Below are positions 30,467 to 43,117 of a stretch of 64,000 nucleotides of DNA, piece by piece (the first letter of the stretch is position 1; each line of letters begins with the position of its first letter). A model generated the notes under the pieces. It was not told the DNA's origin. It searched no databases and saw only the letters and a program-made list of their open reading frames with translations. The position numbers and the translations under genes were made by a program. This DNA comes from Cercis canadensis (taxonomy: Eukaryota > Streptophyta > Magnoliopsida > Fabales > Fabaceae), in NCBI GenBank assembly GCA_003255065.1, contig QAOA01006734.1:1208488-1272487 (forward strand). The letters are read 5' to 3'.

Positions 30467-31558
30467 ATGTCCTTTGCAGGGTTTCGAAGTTCCTTGCCCT
30501 TTTCTGGGTTAATCAGGTACTGGGTTGCCCTTTTCTGGTCCCTTTCATTACATTGTTGGGGGTTCTGCTAATTACGATTATGGATTTCTCCTAGAACCTA
30601 GAAAATTTTCATGAACTCCCCAAAATGAAAAGAAAAAGAAAACGGATTTATCTATTTTGATTTTCTCGTTGGTCGGCGGCAGTGGCGGCATTTTGATCTT
30701 TCTGACTGCTGAAGCTGTTCCTTACAGTTAATTGGATTAATGTTAATTTTTTATTTATTTCATAAGCTAGAGTGTCGGGCAATTTTACAAGTCACCCCTA
30801 CTTGTTTCCTTTGGTCGACTACTCATTCATAAACCCTACTCTACCTATTTTATTGCCTTCAGATTGTCCAAATAAAAGATCTTGTTTATGGACTAATAAA
30901 AGATCTTTCTGCTAATAAGTGGTTATTAACTGTAATCTCGAAGGAAATTTGTGCGTAAAAAGGATACAGCAGTTATGATCATGCGTTACAGTTGAGAATC
31001 CAAAGGGTAGTATTTAGTTGTTCTGTGGATTTGGATGCTTCCACGTTTATAAGCATTTCGAAATGCAGGTTAATCAATCATATGATACAGTCAATAAAGA
31101 AGTTAAAAGCTGTCACCTTTGTTCATGATATTTATTATTTTTGGGTTGAGAAGGTGCCCTGTTTCAGATCAAGGCTATCAATTTTGTTTTTGGGACTTTA
31201 TTAGTATTTGATGGCTCTAGTAAATATTTAAAAGAAACTCGGGGATTTTTGTTAGAATGGGATGGTAGACGTGCATTTCATCTGCAACTTTTATTCATCT
31301 TATGAATTGTGATATTTTCAGTTTAAAACTGCTTACCCAAGACTACTACTATCTATCTCTTCCAGACAACTTGAACAAGAGATGGAAACTGTAATTAAGG
31401 TACTGCAACCTGGACCCCTGGGAATCATAGAGCATAAGTTTTCTGCTCAAGAGATTCGTGAGGCTTATTCTACAGTGCTAAGAGCAGTAGCAAATTGGCG
31501 AAGACATGCAATCCTAGAGGAGAGAAACCCTATTTTAAAAGACTATATTCGTAAGTGA
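30467..31558 (+). CDS. Probable two-exon gene for a small (80-residue) protein, function unknown
   Basis: Exon 1 (30467-30516) encodes MSFAGFRSSLPFSGLI and ends AG/GTACTG. Exon 2 (31366-31558) follows a pyrimidine-rich acceptor (TCTCTTCCAG) and completes an Arg codon, then reads QLEQEMETVIKVLQPGPLGI, IEHKFSAQEIREAYSTVL, RAVANWRRHAILEERNPILK and DYIRK before TGA. The 64-residue exon has the codon and residue mix of a real, mostly helical protein, and its PGPLGIIEHKF core looks conserved, but I cannot name the family. The short N-terminus could be a targeting segment. The last codons, CGTAAGTGA, contain a perfect plant 5' splice donor (GTAAGT at 31551), so the frame may continue into a further exon instead of stopping. 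The gene starts about 200 bases downstream of the tRNA. Exon 2 is well supported; exon 1 and the end are less certain. Confidence 0.6.
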
Positions 31559-33604
31559 AGGAATTCTGGTTGCAATCATGTCAACCATTATCAATGGTTA
31601 AGTCACATATTGCAATATCTTTTGACATACTTGTTTAAGTGAAGGTGCAAAAACTTTCTTGCTTTGGTGTTTGGAGTTAGCATATAAACAATTGCAAGTG
31701 AATCCATTTCAATTTTGCACATGACAGGAATAACTTATCTTGCTTTGGTGTACTTTTTCCTTGTTGGAAGTGAGATTCAGTATTGTTCCTCTGTTTATCT
31801 CTGCACTTTTCATCTTGTCTTCGTTCTAGTGTCTAAAACTTGTTTATTGTGTAACTGCTTAGTCATTGCCAATGGCTGCTATACTTGTCTGCAAGATGAT
31901 GCGCTCTAGTGTCTCTCATTTTTCTGATTAGAATTGAAACGGTGAGTTTCAATTGTGAAACAGAGTTGTTGACGTGGCATGCTGGCCAATGAAGCTTTCA
32001 ATGAAATGCATGGGTGAGAAATGAGAATGAGATAGGGTAAACATGATGAATAAAACGATGGAAGTAAAAATGGACGAAACCACAAATGGGATATCTAATA
32101 TTTTCAAGAAGAATATAAGGCCCCATTTGATGGACTGAAAATAGATAGTTTTCTGAAAATTAATTTTCATTGCTCATATTTTCTATTATCATGTGTCGTC
32201 GCTAAATAAACTAAAGCGTGAAGCATAAGAATATCTCTTTGGAGTTGGATTATATATGCTTCCAAATAAAAATATATAAAAGGAGTTGCTCCCACAAAAG
32301 AAGAATGGCATACGCGTTTAAAGAAGTAGAGTAGAGAATAGTATAGAAAAGAGAAGGTTAGTGCGAGGTCAGTTTTTGGCATCACAGTGGGGACCGAGGA
32401 TTCCTGGACAAGTGCTTGTGTTGTGATGTGTACATTGATGTTCCCCTTTTTATACTCTCTCTGAAGGATATCCCACTTATAAAGCCCAAAACTGTTGTCT
32501 GTAGGTGGAAGAAGGTGTTATAATATTGTAACAAAGCAAAGCAACGCAACCCGTCTCTAATTACAAGCATGAAGAATCTGAGGTTAGAGGAGGAGAATGA
32601 GGACATCTTTGTGTAACGTTTTCTAGTACTGTTGTAGTAGTAGCCCTTCTTGTTAAATTGTTTGGCTGGACCACGCGAGTCGCTATTCAATGCAGAATCG
32701 AATTTTTGCACCATTGCATGAGATAGAATCCCTTTTCAGTTTTGATTAGACCTATTAAGTTTGCTTGCCCTATTATTTATAGTTTCGCATCTCTTTAAGT
32801 GCACCAATTACAGCTCTAATTGACTCAAATTTAAATGGTTTTGGAATTAACTATAAATAACTCGTATATCTGTCTATATGCCTAGTTACGTATCTATGCA
32901 TATATAGGAGGATTCTTAACTTTTTAATTTTAATATTACTCATTACTAGGTATCTACTTTTCTTCTTATAAATATTGATTGAAAACTTTTTTTGGTGGTG
33001 AATTAATATTGAAACTTTTGAACTATTTAAATGATTTACTCGGGATTTTTTTTTTTGGCTGACAGGATAAGGAACATTATAGTTTCTAGTATTGAGCGAC
33101 GCGTAATCACGTGTTATTTTTGTTTATATGGACATTTTATTATTCATGCAATCATTGTTATTTATTCTGTTCTCTTTTAAATATATTTTGTAACAAAAGT
33201 TTGATTCGGTATGTTTAGGACAGCTTTACGTGTCTAACGTTATTTATTCAAGTCAGGAAATTTTTTAGTTTAACTTTCTTCTTTTTCATCATTTATGGTT
33301 TGTAAACAAAGCAAATACAACATTTGCTTTTCCGAAGAGTCATTGCATTTGATCATCCAAGCATAAGGCATGGTCGTGTATAGTTAAAAACGTTTACTTG
33401 CATTATACCGATTCATATTACAAGTTCCTCTTGAGCTATGTTAACAAGAAGAAGAAAAAAAGTATCCAAAGAAAGAGTGCAAGAAAAAGATAAACAAGAA
33501 CAAGAGTATAGTGAGTTCTCATAGGGACTAAAATAATATTATAGCACTAGCTATAAGAAGTTTAGATCCTCTTATTTGAACCTGCGGCAAATTTGCAAGA
33601 GCAG
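31559..33604. other. Intergenic, AT-rich
   Basis: Open frames are short and without family resemblance. The strip next to 33604 is the probable 3' UTR of the minus-strand glutaredoxin. No bounded element was found. Confidence 0.45.
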
Positions 33605-33922
33605 TCACCGACTCCATATAAATATAGCTCTAGCCCTTAGAAGCAACTGCGCAAGCTTGTTTTGAATGTTGAGGCTTATGACTTCATCAGCACCACCTAT
33701 AAATTGCTCTCCTATGAACACTGCAGGCACGCTTGGGCGGCAACCCAGCTGGACCAGTGCTCTCTCTATTTGCTGTCCATTTGGTATTTTGTCAACCTCA
33801 AGAACTGTAGGGTTGGCACCAAAGCTGCATATCAGAGCCTTCACTGAATGGCTCATGCAGCAACTGCTCTTGCTGAAGATCACCACTGGCTTATCAGCAG
33901 TCAACCTTGACACCATTTCCAT
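33605..33922 (-). CDS. CC-type (ROXY) glutaredoxin, CCMS active site
   Basis: Intronless, 105 residues. It opens [20 protein letters not shown] and has the class III (CC-type) active site CCMS, where Ser replaces the second redox Cys, as in the Arabidopsis GRXS group. Glutathione-site features include [19 protein letters not shown]. The C-terminus is RARAIFIWSR, longer than the ALWL-type end that ROXY proteins use to contact TGA transcription factors. CC-type glutaredoxins are land-plant specific and act as adaptors or repressors of TGA factors in nucleus and cytosol. Nearest remembered relatives are Arabidopsis GRXS1 (At1g03020) and the At3g62930 protein. A second Met at codon 3 is a possible start. 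A TATAAATA box lies about 125 bases upstream. Confidence 0.93.
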   Translation of the reverse strand: MEMVSRLTADKPVVIFSKSSCCMSHSVKALICSFGANPTVLEVDKIPNGQQIERALVQLGCRPSVPAVFIGEQFIGGADEVISLNIQNKLAQLLLRARAIFIWSR

Positions 33923-36470
33923 TGCTACTTAATTAGAAAGAGTTTGGGTGAATAATAGTAATAATGAGTATGATATTGATATTGATATGAGTGAAGTGAA
34001 TTGAATTGAAGGCTTTGCTCTGTGGAACTTTAGCTTCTCAAGAGGTCTATTTATAGTAGCTGGTTTATTCTGGTAGACGAGATAGGATAGTTTCCCATAT
34101 AGAATAACATCTGATAAAAGAATAACCGTTCAAAAAGTTATGTCATCACTGTGGATTCCCAAATTACCCTTTCTGATTGTTTGATGATAACCCATATGCT
34201 TTTTCTAGAGTGAATGATATTCATGAGTAGCTGAAGAGTACATCAATGTATTCAACCCAAGATATTGGCCACATTAACGTTAGCTCTCTCATTTGCATTT
34301 TTTCCTTGTTTCAAATTTAGTACATTATTGGCAATGTCCATTACAAGACATATCAAACTTAGTTCTTCCAACTTTGTTTTTACACATCATACAACTCCCT
34401 CTTGTGTGTTTGGGAGCATCTGATCTCAGTTGGAGACAGAACTTGGGTTTATCCAATGGGAAGCAAGTAGCTACTTTTCATCTCTTAACAAGATTCGGCA
34501 TCAAGTTCAAATCCAAAAATACCGAAAGCGAGTTGAAAGATGAGAAAAGGAGATAATTGGAGAAGAAAAGATGCTGATTTAAAGGTAATATGTGCCTAAT
34601 TGCATTTTCCCTTTTTGGTTTCTCTGGCCCTTGATAGCATGAAAATCTACATAATCGCCGTATAGTAATGGGAAACAGGAAAAGAAACTTCGAGTAGCCA
34701 CCGAATTTTCTATTTCCAATCATTGTACTATATAAGGGAAGATGTTCTCTGCTTTGTTTTGTGCATATGATTTGTATTAAACTAAAAAACAACTGAAACT
34801 TTCGCATGAGCGTATGATGTATTTTTGGATTTGAACTTGATGCTGCATAATCCAATAGTCAAAAGTATTTCATGGATGTGTATTGTGTAGGCTATATTAT
34901 TTACTTTTTAGACTAATTGTGAAAAATCATCTTAGATAATTGTGAGATAAGAATCCTTAACCCTTTATAGTGCATCTTTTTTTGACCATTAGCATAAAAA
35001 ACTAATCTGGTATTTTCTATCATCTACAAAAGTCTTACAGAGTAAGCTGAACAAAATCTATTTTACAGGTCACTCTTTTCTGAGAAATGGAAATAAAAAA
35101 ACAAGCAAAATTTGACCAACAATGTTAGAAGTGCTACTGGATAACATCAAGTTAATTGATGCTTCATTTAGTATACTGCAGGAGGTCACCTACACGTTGT
35201 CAGCAACTGTCATAATCTCAGAATAATGTTGATGAAATGTAGAGAACAAAGGGAGATTCTTTGTTTTTTTTTTTTTTTTTTTNTTTTTTTTTTTTTTTTT
35301 TAGTTACAGGAAAAAATCTCAGTTGAATATCATCTCTATAGAGCTCTGCATCAATCAGATCTTACTTTTTATTTCTAAGGCATTTCATTGCCTGATAGGT
35401 GATAACATTAAAATTACATGTCATATGTAGACATTAAGTGTAATCTTCTAGTGACAGAATTTTCCACGTGCCAGCAACTTGGAAAAGCACCCCATTTGGC
35501 CCCTCATACCAAAAACTATTACATAAACGGCTCAACAATAAAGCAAAGGGTCACTTGAGTATCTTCACTTAATCCTAATAACTTTTTCATTTGAACTATC
35601 CAAGCACTTATCTGCAGACTGAAGTGAATAAGCATCAAATCATGACATATATCTTTTCTTCTCTCTTGAATAACAATTTAGATTATGTTTGGCAGTAAGA
35701 ACAGAATATTCATTAAATGAAAGTAAAAGGAAATGGCTTTGGTTTCAATCAGTTAGTGTCGGATAGGAAAACCAAAACGATGTTTCACTCCAATTCTTCT
35801 CCTGCCAAACAAGCATAGATCAATTGTGATTCTTCAGTTTCATCCACCATACCAAGTATACCCTTGAACTTATTCATAGTACAAAGGGCATTGCTGTCAT
35901 AATGAAAACTTCCCTTATCAGAAACAATCACTTGTTGAGTTATAACACTGCTGAGATGAAGTTTGAGACAAGTTATTGTGGACCTCACTAATTTTTTATA
36001 GAAAAAATGGGAGTCTATTAGATTATTTGCAGCATGCCAGATAGGCTAGCCTGGACTACTCAATTGCGTGAACTATGGTTTCTGATAATAAAAGTGTAAC
36101 CAGAATACTCAATTACACAAGATGATAATTTGAAATAACAAAAGAGGAAAACAAGAACAAGAAAAAATGAATCAGAGATAAAGCACTAAATAAGCTCTCA
36201 TTGTACTTGCTTAAATAATACAGTCATTATTGGTGGCATGCATCCACTAGAAGAAGAAAAACATGGGAACAAGTAGTAGTTTAGGCTCTATAAGATATAC
36301 GCCTGCACCGTGATTTTCTCTTGTAGTGAAATATATATATATCTATGCCTATAGTCATGTTTAATAAAAGACAGAAAATCCTCTTATTCAACTCCGGAAT
36401 CTGAAACTGAAAGCCGATTGGGATAGAAATAGAAGCAGCAGGAGTAGTAGATGTGATGTTGATAGTAGAA
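33923..36470. other. Spacer between the two minus-strand glutaredoxins
   Basis: Contains the promoter of the upstream-oriented gene (34048-34055) and otherwise AT-rich DNA with no recognised coding sequence. A poly-T run at 35263-35301 is interrupted by an N at 35283, an unresolved homopolymer length. Confidence 0.5.
34048..34055 (-). promoter_or_regulatory. TATA box of the CCMS glutaredoxin
   Basis: TATAAATA on the minus strand, 126 bases before the start codon. The same octamer, at longer or similar distances, precedes all four glutaredoxin genes of the window. Confidence 0.7.
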
Positions 36471-36791
36471 TTACTTTTTGTTCCAAATCCAGATGGCTCT
36501 GGCATTCATGAGCAGTGGTACTAACTCATTCCGTACATGCAGGCTCATGATACTGTTAGCACCGCCAATGAATTGTTGCCCTATAAACACAGCTGGTACA
36601 CTTGGTTGGCACCCCATTTCAAGCAATGCTCTTTCAATTTGCCGTCCATTTGCCATTTCATCGAGCTCGTACACAGTGGGGTTTGCCCCAAACCCACATA
36701 TCAATGACTTGATGGAGTGGCTCAAGCAACAGCTGTTCTTGCTGAATATCACCACTGGCTTTTCAGCTACCATGCTTGTGATCATGTCCAT
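36471..36791 (-). CDS. CC-type (ROXY) glutaredoxin, CCLS active site
   Basis: Intronless, 106 residues from the ATG at 36791 ([20 protein letters not shown]). The frame extends 15 bases further upstream only to a TTG. The active site is CCLS, again with Ser at the resolving position. Conserved segments are [40 protein letters not shown] and a C-terminus [11 protein letters not shown], which resembles the AIWI end of remembered GRXS1-type proteins plus four extra residues. It is a tandem duplicate of the gene at 33.6 kb in the same orientation. This clade is known for TGA-linked, often nitrate- or cytokinin-responsive expression in Arabidopsis; response here is not visible from sequence. Confidence 0.94.
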   Translation of the reverse strand: MDMITSMVAEKPVVIFSKNSCCLSHSIKSLICGFGANPTVYELDEMANGRQIERALLEMGCQPSVPAVFIGQQFIGGANSIMSLHVRNELVPLLMNARAIWIWNKK

Positions 36792-36903
36792 AATTAGCCA
36801 GAGCAATTTTATATTAGAGTTGTAATAAATTGTAACGCAATGTAATGGAGCTTGTGAAGAGTTGTGAGCTTGGTTATGTGGAAGCTGAGCTTCATTAAAA
36901 GCC

Positions 36904-36911
36904 TATTTATA
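36904..36911 (-). promoter_or_regulatory. TATA box of the CCLS glutaredoxin
   Basis: TATAAATA on the minus strand in the context CTTATAAATAGGC, about 113 bases before the start codon. Confidence 0.7.
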
Positions 36912-39004
36912 AGCTGGTTCAATGTGGCGGTCATTGCATTGTCGCCTCACATGTCATAACTTGAAGAGAATAAGATCTTATGAGGAAATTTCAGAGGATT
37001 CCCAAAAATTGGCCTTTTGGATAACAAGTTGCCTAGCTGTTAAGGTCAATATAATGAGTCCAAAACTTTCCTAAGGAATAAGATTCATGATCGTGCATGA
37101 GGCATATTTTTTAGCACATGTGAAACTTACTTAGCAGTTAGCACCATGATATCAAGAACACAACTGAACCTCTAAACAATTAATGTCAATTTGTGTCTGG
37201 GTTTTCTCTGTTCCTTGTATTCTGTCTACATTGGAGCATCTGCTAAGATTGGGAAATTAAGATGTGGGCCTATAAAATTAAGCAACTCTTTATTCAATAT
37301 TAGATTCGCTGTAAAGGAAACTGAATGTTAAAAGTAAAAGATGCTTAGCTCCTAATCCCATCAACCAGAAAAGTCACCTCTCGTGTAATGGCCGTGCAGT
37401 CCGTGCAGGAACATGTCCTTAGTGTCGACAATACAACATAGTATACGCATTGACCAATACTCTACAACTTGAACGTTAGAAACTACACATTCTTGGAGAT
37501 CATATGATTGAAAATAATACAGAAGTAACAGAACAATTTAACCAACCTATATGTTTACAACTATGTACTAATACTATTTCTATCATGTATCTTATTAATA
37601 CATACAATGAGATGACTTGATCACTAAAGAACAAGGATCTGCTCTTCTGCAGAATGGGTAACTGAGTTTTGCTTAAAAGAAGAGAAGGAGAACAGTGGAA
37701 CTTGAAAAAAGACGAAATACTGTCAACTTTCACTTAACCTTTTTCATTCTTGTTAGAGGAAACTGGGACAGCAAAATGTATGTTGCATACATCATTATGT
37801 AGTATGTTGCTCCATTTAATTTCTAAACCGTATAGCCTTACATCAATGCATGATTTTCTGTGTATCACCATAAGTATTTTTCTTATAAACATGTTGATCA
37901 CAATTTTTTTTTTTTTTAAAGTCATGAAAGAGCGTAAGACGCTGAAAAGGAAAAAAGAGTACATGGTGGATATCAATCACGATTTTGATAAGACGAATAT
38001 AGAATAAAAGTTGTAGAAAAGAAGAACAGAAAAAGATGGAATGAGGATGGATAAGAGGAATATATGGTGAAAGTAGTGGATGAGCTTGTCTCAGACTACA
38101 ATAGAAGAAAGAAAACGAGAACGGTTCTTGGCATACAGGTAAGATTTAAGTATCCGAACTTTATCCCTTACATGCTTGTCCTGACTATGATTTGTATGCT
38201 TCAACTTTAACGCCTTTTTAGATGCAAAGCAGAGCTTATATTCCCCTGATTGTTTATTGTAAGAGACAATTCATATGCTTAAAACTCATGATAAATGTAG
38301 CTGTTGTGTGCTGCTCGAAATCTATAGATATGCTCAGTGTTCTTATTAGGATTGATCACAAATCCAAAACGATAGACATTCATATCAATATCACTGGATT
38401 CTTTAACTCGAATTTAGGTACAATCTGTTTTGTTTTCTTTCAATTTGATCACCAAGTTCCACGTGACATACTTTAGGTTAGTATGTTAATGGTGAATCTG
38501 CATATGTTATCAATGAATGACTGTGACCTTATTTGTTTAATACTGTCAAACAGAAACAGTGCGTTGTGATGTGAAACACAATGCTTGGCCTTGGACTACT
38601 CGGCCATGTTAGATTGAGTATGATCATCGCTGATAAACAGAGTGTTGAAAGAATATACAAATAAACGCAAAGCTTACTCAAACTTGACAAGAAACTTCAT
38701 TCAGCCCTATGAAGGCTGTACGCCTGTATCCACCCAAGTTCACCAGGTTACTTAAACCTCATCTCAGTTTATATAAGGATTAACATAAACCATTCAAAAT
38801 CAAGTAAATGTCAAATGAATATTAAAACATGATTTATCTGTAAAATTGTCCTGAAAATACCAGTAACAGTAGAGAATTATTTACAAATATAGCCATTTCT
38901 GAATCACAACTTCAGTTTCAAGAGTAAAATTGGACCTTCAGCTAAATGCTTGGCTGTAAAGAAACACAATATGAAGCTACATGATAAGCATCATAAAATT
39001 ATAC
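36912..39004. other. Intergenic between glutaredoxin and OTU gene
   Basis: AT-rich. Short open frames only. The right edge (about 38650-39004) is probably the OTU gene 3' UTR. Confidence 0.45.
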
Positions 39005-41274
39005 CTATTTGATCAAGTTAGGGACCACAGAATTATAATGCTCACCTAGTCCAAACGCGTGCCTATGGTATGAAAGCATAACACTCGAATTGGACGTATC
39101 AGTACCATTGTTAGATTTGTACTCTTTCCCCATCTCAACATCGGGGAATGACCCTGAAAATATCATAATATGCTTTTTCAGGCAGTGAGTCAAGGCACCA
39201 AGCTCCAGTTGTCCTCCCCATATTGCTGTTGACTCCACTTCTTTACAGTAATTTTCAAACTTCTGAGCAAGTGATTCATCAGAATTACCTTCTACCAAAT
39301 TCTCTGATAGGAAAAATGGAAGGAAATCAGATGTATGCTTTCTCATATAAGCAGCTGTCATTTCCCGAAGTTCCTGGTATGTGTAAGGAGATGTACCCCC
39401 CGAAAGGAGGGCGAGCTGATCCTCAACAGCTCTATACAGGCAGTGCCCATCTGGCTTTATTTCGTTAACAGTCAGACCAAGAGGCTTCAGCTTCCTTTCC
39501 AATTTCTCATTTTCAATCATACGATCACTTACAATGTCACTCTGCTCTTCTTGGATTCTCTGCTCCCTTTCTGCTTCCTGTTGAGCTCTTCTGTTTCGCT
39601 TCTGTTTGCCCTTGCTGACCTTTGTCTGGTCAGGTTGACCGGTAACAGATACTCCAGCTATGGCCTTCACCAAACTGTCTAAATTGCTCTTTTCATTTCC
39701 ATTACTACTGCTATAGCCTAATGAAGCCAGCTCTTTGGCATGTTTCTCTTTAATCTTAGCAGAAAGTTGAGAAATCTCTTCCTCCACTTGCTTCTTCTTA
39801 GCTTTCTGGTCAGCCTTGCTACCTCTTGCTGCTGCCTTTTTCAGTTCAATTTCCTTCTTTTGCAGCTCTGATATCTCTTTCCTGCACACACATAAAATCA
39901 TTTCATTGCAGAATAATATAAATAAACCAAAAGAAATACTTATCTTCTTAGCCAAGGTAGAATCTTCAAACATGAACCAGTAAATGATAGGGAATTAAAC
40001 AAAATGAACCAAGTATTTGGAAATACAGAGGATACTCAAGCATGACATAATCAGGTAGGTTGTCTAACATGCAGCCAAAAAGAAAAAAAAAGAAGAAGAA
40101 GAAGAAGCTTGTACAGAATCAAACAATCAATTGAAATTGAATGTGGCTGTGGCTGTGCAGGCTATATGGTTATATCTACTGCACTGGCACATTAAGTATA
40201 TGCTCAACTAGATAGCCCGAAGTATGCCAGAAGGTGAGAACTGAAAAGCAGCTTAAGGTGTCAAGATCCCCAAATGCCAAAGGCACTGCCGCAGGCAGGT
40301 AGGTGCTCCACTTTCCTCTCAAAAAGAAAATTTACATGCGTAGAAGAACAAAAAACTATCATAGGAATAATATTATAATCACATATTAATTTAATATGAT
40401 CCCGATTGCATTTGGTATAGTTTGAAAAACTAAAGGAAAAAAGTTGACTATAACCCTTTAATAAGTCATATATTCATGATAAGAAAGCAAAACCTTAGTT
40501 TAAAAAATAAGAAGTAATTTATTTAATAACTTAATTATCTATGAACTTTATTTTGCTTATATTTTCAAAAAAAAGAAAGGTTACATGAACAAAAGTTTCA
40601 GCAATTTATGAGTGATTCTTGTAGATATTGCATTTCTACAAACTAAATACACAAATAAGGCATATTTCAAACTATTTCCACGACTACGGTAGTTTTTTTT
40701 TTTACTTTTTCTCTTCAGTGTCGCATTTTGAACCCAATGGAGAGTCGCATTTTGATTTCAAGCTCCTTTAAGGAGTCGAATTTTGCCAAAATTCGACTCC
40801 CTTCTTTTANCCTTCTTCAAAAATTAAAAAAAATAAAATAAATAAAATAAAAAATTATCCATGCCAAAATTCGGCTCCCTTCTATACAATAATTCGACTC
40901 CTTACTTGCAAAAAAAAAATAAAATTTCCATGCCAAAATTCGGCTCTTTAAAGGAGCCTGGAACCAAAATGCGGCTCTCCATTGGGTTCAAAATGCGACA
41001 CTGAAGAGAAAAAATAAAAAAATAAAAAACTACCGTACGTGGAAATAGTTTGAAATATACCTTATTTGTGTATTTAGTTTGTAGAAATACAATATCTACA
41101 AGAATCACTTGCAATTTATGTGTGAGTTTATTTTCCATTGATTTTATGGAGAGAGTATCACCTGTGCCGTGAGAGCACTTCATCACCAGTTTCCTGCTTA
41201 TGTTGAGATGCTTTGTCTGTGATCACTTCTTCAGATGTGTTACTGTTATCTCCCATTTCTTGGGTGGCTTCCAT
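39005..41274 (-). CDS. OTU5: OTU-domain deubiquitinase (OTU5 / OTUD6B-like)
   Basis: Two coding exons, 41162-41274 and 39005-39881, give 329 residues. Exon 1 reads [17 protein letters not shown] and ends in a split Arg codon ([10 protein letters not shown]). Residues about 40-150 are a highly charged, Lys/Glu-rich coiled coil ([20 protein letters not shown], then [20 protein letters not shown]). The C-terminal OTU cysteine-protease domain carries the catalytic Cys in [15 protein letters not shown] and the catalytic His near [17 protein letters not shown]. This is the OTUD6B-type arrangement. Arabidopsis OTU5 (At3g62940) has the same layout and has been linked to histone deubiquitination and control of flowering and phosphate genes. 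Any 5' UTR exon lies near 42700-42850, upstream of a long 5' intron; it was not resolved. The coding intron holds a MULE-type hairpin element. Confidence 0.92.
40601..41120. mobile_element. 500-bp palindromic MULE-type element with perfect 10-bp target duplication
   Basis: The element spans 40611-41110 and is flanked by GCAATTTATG at 40601-40610 and again at 41111-41120. The ends are inverted repeats for well over 100 bases: AGTGATTCTTGTAGATATTG at left against the complement of CAATATCTACAAGAATCACT at right. They continue inward through poly-T and short units such as GTGTCGCATTTTGAA and GAGTCGAATTTTGCC. No open frame. A long inverted repeat with a 10-bp duplication fits Mutator-like elements. 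It sits in the OTU intron, its right end about 50 bases from the 5' splice site. An N at 40810 near the hairpin centre marks an unresolved base. Confidence 0.9.
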
Positions 41275-42879
41275 AGGAACAACCCCAAAATCAAGTAAGA
41301 ATACACAGACCTTCGAATGATAAGAAATCATAACCAAATCAAGCCTTAATGTTAGCAAGAAAATGATGATGACGAGGTCCTGAAAATACTATTGCATCAT
41401 TACAGTCTAGTTACCAAGACTGCTAACTAAAGCAAACCAACTCAGACAGAAGATGAAAGTAAGTTATGCAGACATATTAGAAGAAATTCCTAAAAAAGAT
41501 AGTTAACTATTATTTAACAAATATTATATACTATTTATTAGAATTCCACAGTATTGTTTTAGGTAGGCCTACCTGATGTACAGTCCAATTTATAACTCGT
41601 TTGTCCATTAAAATAATAATACAATCCTGACCATCATAAGTATCATAATTTCTTAAATATGTTTCTTGACTCTCGCAGTTCCTGGGATCTCAATTATGTG
41701 AAATGGGAAAGCAAATCCATCTCCTTGTTAAATTTGAAACTTAAATGTAATATGCCAATTAAACCTCATTTGGCACTTTGGAAAAATATGTATCTAGGGA
41801 AAGAAGATTAAACACATCTAAGTGATAAATGATAATTGAACAACAAGAAAATCTGAGTTTCCAGCTATAAAATGTTTGGCCACATCTAGAGAAATTTTAT
41901 TATATACACATTTTGGGTATCATTTCGAAGAGTAAATAGCAGTTAAGAGGGATCTTGAAAACCTGAATTTCCAACTACTAGAAGGAGCCAGCACAATGAC
42001 GATCTGAAGTAAGAGCTTCCTTAAATCAGAAGTAATATTAAGATTAACAATTGATGAAAGCCACATCCCAGATCAAACAACAACTTAGAATCAACTTCAA
42101 AGACAGCGTTAAATGAAAATTAAAAAGGTAGAGAAAACAATTTGTAAAAGAAGAAAATTGCAGTTTCATACTCAAAGGTAATGAAAATGAAAAACTACAA
42201 TAAAAAGCATAAAACGAGGATCTCTTAACTCGAAACCCATGTCCGCCAGAATCAACTTTAGAAATTAGAATGAAAAAGTGCTTACAGCGGAAAAGTGAAA
42301 ACTAAATACCCAGAATCAATATCCTAAAACTCCCAAGCTCAATAGTCAGATAATCAACCTACTCTATGCATCAATTTCTTAAATGGGTAGTTCACTCCTC
42401 CATTTGCACACAAACAAACATTAGGGTAGCGTTATCAGTTTGCATACTAACACGAGAAACAAAGCGAATGGGAATTATGTGAACTAGAATGCCTTTTGAT
42501 TTGAAGCTTCCCGTTCAATGAACCAACTCCAAACACAGCCCATTTTCTTTATTGGGTAATAGATAAACTAGTTACTCAACCTGAAAGAAAAATCAGTATC
42601 GGAACTAGAGCATATTAAGGGAATCAAATTCTACTCGGAGCAACCCCCATACCAAGGGGCGGTGAGAGAATTCTGAAAAATCAGAGAGGGGAACAAAATA
42701 GAAGAATAAGAATAATAACATGCGATCGGGTAAGCCATTGTTTATGCGCCGCTAGAGCAGGAGCGACAAGATTCAGAGAATTGAAAGAGAACGAAGAAGA
42801 GGCGGAGAAGAGTGCTTAGTGCTTACCCAGGTAGGAGACAACGACGATATTTTAGCGTAGTGTAGTATAGTGGCTGATT
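41275..42879. other. Upstream region and probable 5' UTR intron of the OTU gene
   Basis: Mostly AT-rich, with no coding exon. The strip 42700-42850 is less AT-rich and reads on the minus strand as a CT-rich leader (CTCTTCTCCGCCTCTTCTTC). A donor-like CTGG/GTAAGC near 42822-42830 would fit a 5' UTR exon spliced to the exon at 41274. The transcription start is not fixed. Confidence 0.4.
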
Positions 42880-43116
42880 ATGCTGAAGAAACGAAAATAA
42901 AGGGTAGGACTTGGACTAGCCTAGCCGACTAAGACTTTGGACTAGGACTAGGACTAGGTGGTGGCTCTTTCGCCTATGCTAGGGTCGCCTAGGCCCGGCC
43001 CTTTCCAAACCTGAGCCCAAGGTTAAAGCCCAACCCTCCCTTTATTTGAAATTGGATGGTCAAATAAGAAAAAGAGGACAACATCAACATGTATTTTTAA
43101 TAAGATTAAAATATGT
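42880..43116. repeat. First copy of a 240-bp direct duplication
   Basis: Repeated at 43118-43360 after a single N at 43117. The copies differ by one base (ATGCTG/ATGTTG) and by one extra 6-bp GGACTA unit in the second. This pattern suggests two alleles joined end to end in the assembly. Confidence 0.95.
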
Positions 43117-43117
43117 N

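Noticed and set aside
40081..40110. AAG/AGA repeat as possible coding sequence for a Lys-rich protein
   Set aside because: It sits within the OTU intron and is a simple purine repeat. The flanking exons join in phase without it.
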